From Manduca sexta (Eukaryota; Arthropoda; Insecta; Lepidoptera; Sphingidae): a stretch of 64,000 nucleotides of DNA. Shown piece after piece: positions 62,571 to 64,000 of the stretch. The notes beneath the pieces are model-generated. The model saw only the letters and a list, made by a program, of their open reading frames with translations. It was not told the origin of the DNA and ran no database searches. Both the position numbers and the translations under genes were made by a program. The stretch covers positions 3,392,727 through 3,456,726 of the forward strand of contig NC_051123.1 in the NCBI RefSeq assembly GCF_014839805.1, written 5' to 3'. The stretch's first letter is position 1, and each line of letters begins with the position of its first letter.

Positions 62571-62892
62571 ATATCAACGGTTGAAAAGCTAATTGACTTA
62601 AGCGACATTTCTTTGCAACACTAAGTTTCATACATATTTAAAATCAGTATGTAGCGACAGCGTCGCATATAGTATCACGTTGCTTGGATGAGTGTTAAAT
62701 CACGTACGTCACGCACCACATTAGTATATAAGCACCATTTGTATATAGAATAAATCAGACAAATACCAGCTCCTGTTTCATTTCATCTTGCCATAAATTA
62801 ATGGCGTTATTCTATGTTTTTTTTATCATAGTTAAAAAATTTCAAAAAATTATGTCGCTTAGGTCAATTCGCGTTTCAACCGCCGATATATA
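62571..62892. mobile_element. TIR element H, copy 2, carrying an LTR-like insert
   Basis: Left arm ATATCAACGGTTGAAAAGCT then AATTGACTTAAGCGACAT. Right arm TATGTCGCTTAGGTCAATTC then GCGTTTCAACCGCCGATAT. Shares with copy 1 the inner CATACATATTTAAAATCAGT and CATAGTTAAAA-type blocks on either side of the insert. Confidence 0.8.
62650..62814 (+). mobile_element. solo-LTR-like insert in H
   Basis: Begins TGTAGCGACAGCGTCGCAT and includes TATATAAGCACC (about 62,725) and AATAAA (62,749-62,754), the order expected of an LTR. It interrupts H at a point continuous in copy 1 apart from its own insert. The 3' boundary and target duplication are not clear, so class is tentative. Confidence 0.5.
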
Positions 62893-63003
62893 TTTTATAG
62901 AGTCAATTATTATTTGTTACAATTTATATTTTAATAATATTCATAAATCAACTTTATTAATTTCATTTTTTTATTTCGATTTGTATTCGAAATATATTAC
63001 AGA

Positions 63004-64000
63004 CTAGCTTTTGCTCGCGGCTCCGCCCGCGTTGTAAAGTTTTTCAGGCTAAAGTTTTCTATTATAAAAGTAGTAGTTTCCCGGGAGCCTATGTTCTTCC
63101 CAGGGCTTCAAACTGTCTCCATACCAAATTTCATCTTAATACGTTGGGTAGTTTTTGAGTTTAAGACGTTCAGGCAGACGGATGCAGCGGGGGACTTTGT
63201 TTTGTAATATATTTTTATAGAACTTTAAGAGGAACAATCCCGTCATACATCATTGTTGCATAACCTTAACCGTTTACGCAGCGCACGCAAGGAAGCTCTC
63301 AAAACTAATAAATTGTCCCCGTATTTGCAACATGTTTCATTACTGCTCCGCTCCTATTGGTCATAGCGTGATGATATACAGCCTATAGCACCCCACAAAT
63401 AAAGGGCTATCCAACACAAAACGAATTTTTCAGTTCAAACTGGTAGTTCCTGAGATTAGCCATTACTGCTCCGCTCCTATTGGTCATAGCGTAATGATAT
63501 ATAACTTAGAGCACTCCACAAACAAAGGGCTATTCAACACAAAAATATTTTTTCAGTTCGAATCGGTAGTTCCTGAGATTAGCCATTACTGCTCCGCTCC
63601 TATTGGGTATAGCGTGATGATATATAGCCTATAGTACTCCACGAACAAAGGGCTATCCAACGCAAAAAGAATTTTTCACTTTGGACCGGTAGTTCCTGAG
63701 ATCAGCCATTACTGCTCCGCTCCTATTGGGTATAGCGTGATGATATATAGCCTATAGCAATCCACGAACAAAGGGCTATCCAACGCAAAAAGAATTTTTC
63801 AGTTCGGACCGGTAGTTCCTGAGATTAGCCATTACTGCTCCGCTCCTATTGGGTATAGCGTGATGATATATAGCCTATAGCACTCCACGAACAAAGCGCT
63901 ATCCAACGCAAAAAGAATTTTTCAATTTGGACTGGTAGTTCCTGAGATTAGCGCGTTCAAACAAACAAACAAACAAACTCTTCAGCTTTATATAATAGTA
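63004..64000 (-). mobile_element. Helitron with 5-unit tandem array, runs off window
   Basis: Minus 3' end GCAAAAGCTAG with T following (CTAG at 63,004-63,007) and hairpin GCGGGCGGAGCCGCGAGC. The interior is colinear with 28,468-28,780 (reverse), then five 123-bp monomers, AACGCGC, a (GTTT)n run and TACTATTATATAAAGC. By comparison with 28,043 only about 4 bases of the 5' end (TCTA) lie beyond the last base. No coding capacity. Confidence 0.9.
63339..63951 (-). repeat. 5 x 122-123-bp tandem monomers inside Helitron
   Basis: Units start (plus sense) with CATTACTGCTCCGCTCCTAT at 63,339, 63,461, 63,584, 63,707 and 63,830. The two nearest 63,339 are the most diverged (GGTCATAGCG variant); the last three share GGGTATAGCGTGATGATATA. 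Confidence 0.95.

Noticed and set aside
63339..63951. CRISPR array
   Set aside because: Repeats are 122-123 bp, contiguous, with no spacers, and lie inside a eukaryotic Helitron.
63004..64000. LINE or LTR interpretation of the array-bearing element
   Set aside because: The CTAG end, terminal hairpin, A|T flanks and absence of TSD, poly-A or LTRs fit a Helitron better.
1..64000. bacterial or viral operon content
   Set aside because: No ribosome-binding-site-led gene runs, no long ORFs, no viral structural or replication proteins; the repeat content is insect nuclear.

Overview
The window looks like nuclear DNA from a lepidopteran (moth or butterfly). It is AT-rich, has no bacterial-style gene packing and no recognisable complete host gene. 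It is filled with repeat families typical of Lepidoptera: two tRNA-derived SINE types, non-autonomous Helitrons with GC-rich terminal hairpins, short hAT MITEs and 5'-truncated LINE ends. I cannot name the species. The window could be intergenic or lie inside very large introns.

Repeat families, using my own labels. SINE-A: tRNA-like head (A-box-like TAGCCTAGTTGG, B-box-like GGTTCAAATCCC) and a TATTATTATT tail. SINE-B: a second tRNA-like head (B box GGTTCGAATCCC), with a longer form SINE-B2. Family C: about 220 bp with two hairpins. Family D: about 300 bp ending in AATAAA plus A-rich tail, with a short open frame kept in several copies. LINE-E and relatives: C-terminal LINE ORF2 remnants with (ATC)n-type tails. 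Helitron: 5'-TC...CTAG-3' ends. MITE-G: hAT-type, CAGTGGCGAAG inverted ends and 8-bp target duplications. H: TIR element seen twice. I, J, M, N: unclassified interspersed repeats. L: a pair of LTR-like units.

Layout. 1-8.7 kb: degraded SINEs, C copies, a MITE-G and a strong hairpin at 6.03 kb. 8.7-16 kb: mostly single-copy AT-rich DNA plus a SINE inside family I and a complete 623-bp Helitron (11.7-12.3 kb). 16-27 kb: C, SINE and LINE fragments, and a Helitron carrying a LINE insert (26.3-26.7 kb). 27-35 kb: a Helitron with a 123-bp tandem array, D and C copies. 35-46 kb: LINE ORF2 remnant, SINE clusters, and the best host-exon candidate (40,479-40,818, product unknown). 46-56 kb: inverted LTR-like pair, tandem duplications. 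56-64 kb: two SINE-A copies, a hAT transposon nested in C with exact ends, a cluster of nested TIR elements, and a second array-bearing Helitron that runs off the end of the window.

Nothing here works together as a pathway; the content is a layered record of transposition. The nesting gives relative ages: family C is older than the hAT at 57.9 kb, the Helitron at 26.3 kb is older than its LINE, and H is older than MITE-G at 61.5 kb. Items most worth follow-up are the candidate exon, the conserved short frame in family D, the variable 123-bp arrays inside Helitrons, and the twin disruption of the two H elements at the same internal point.
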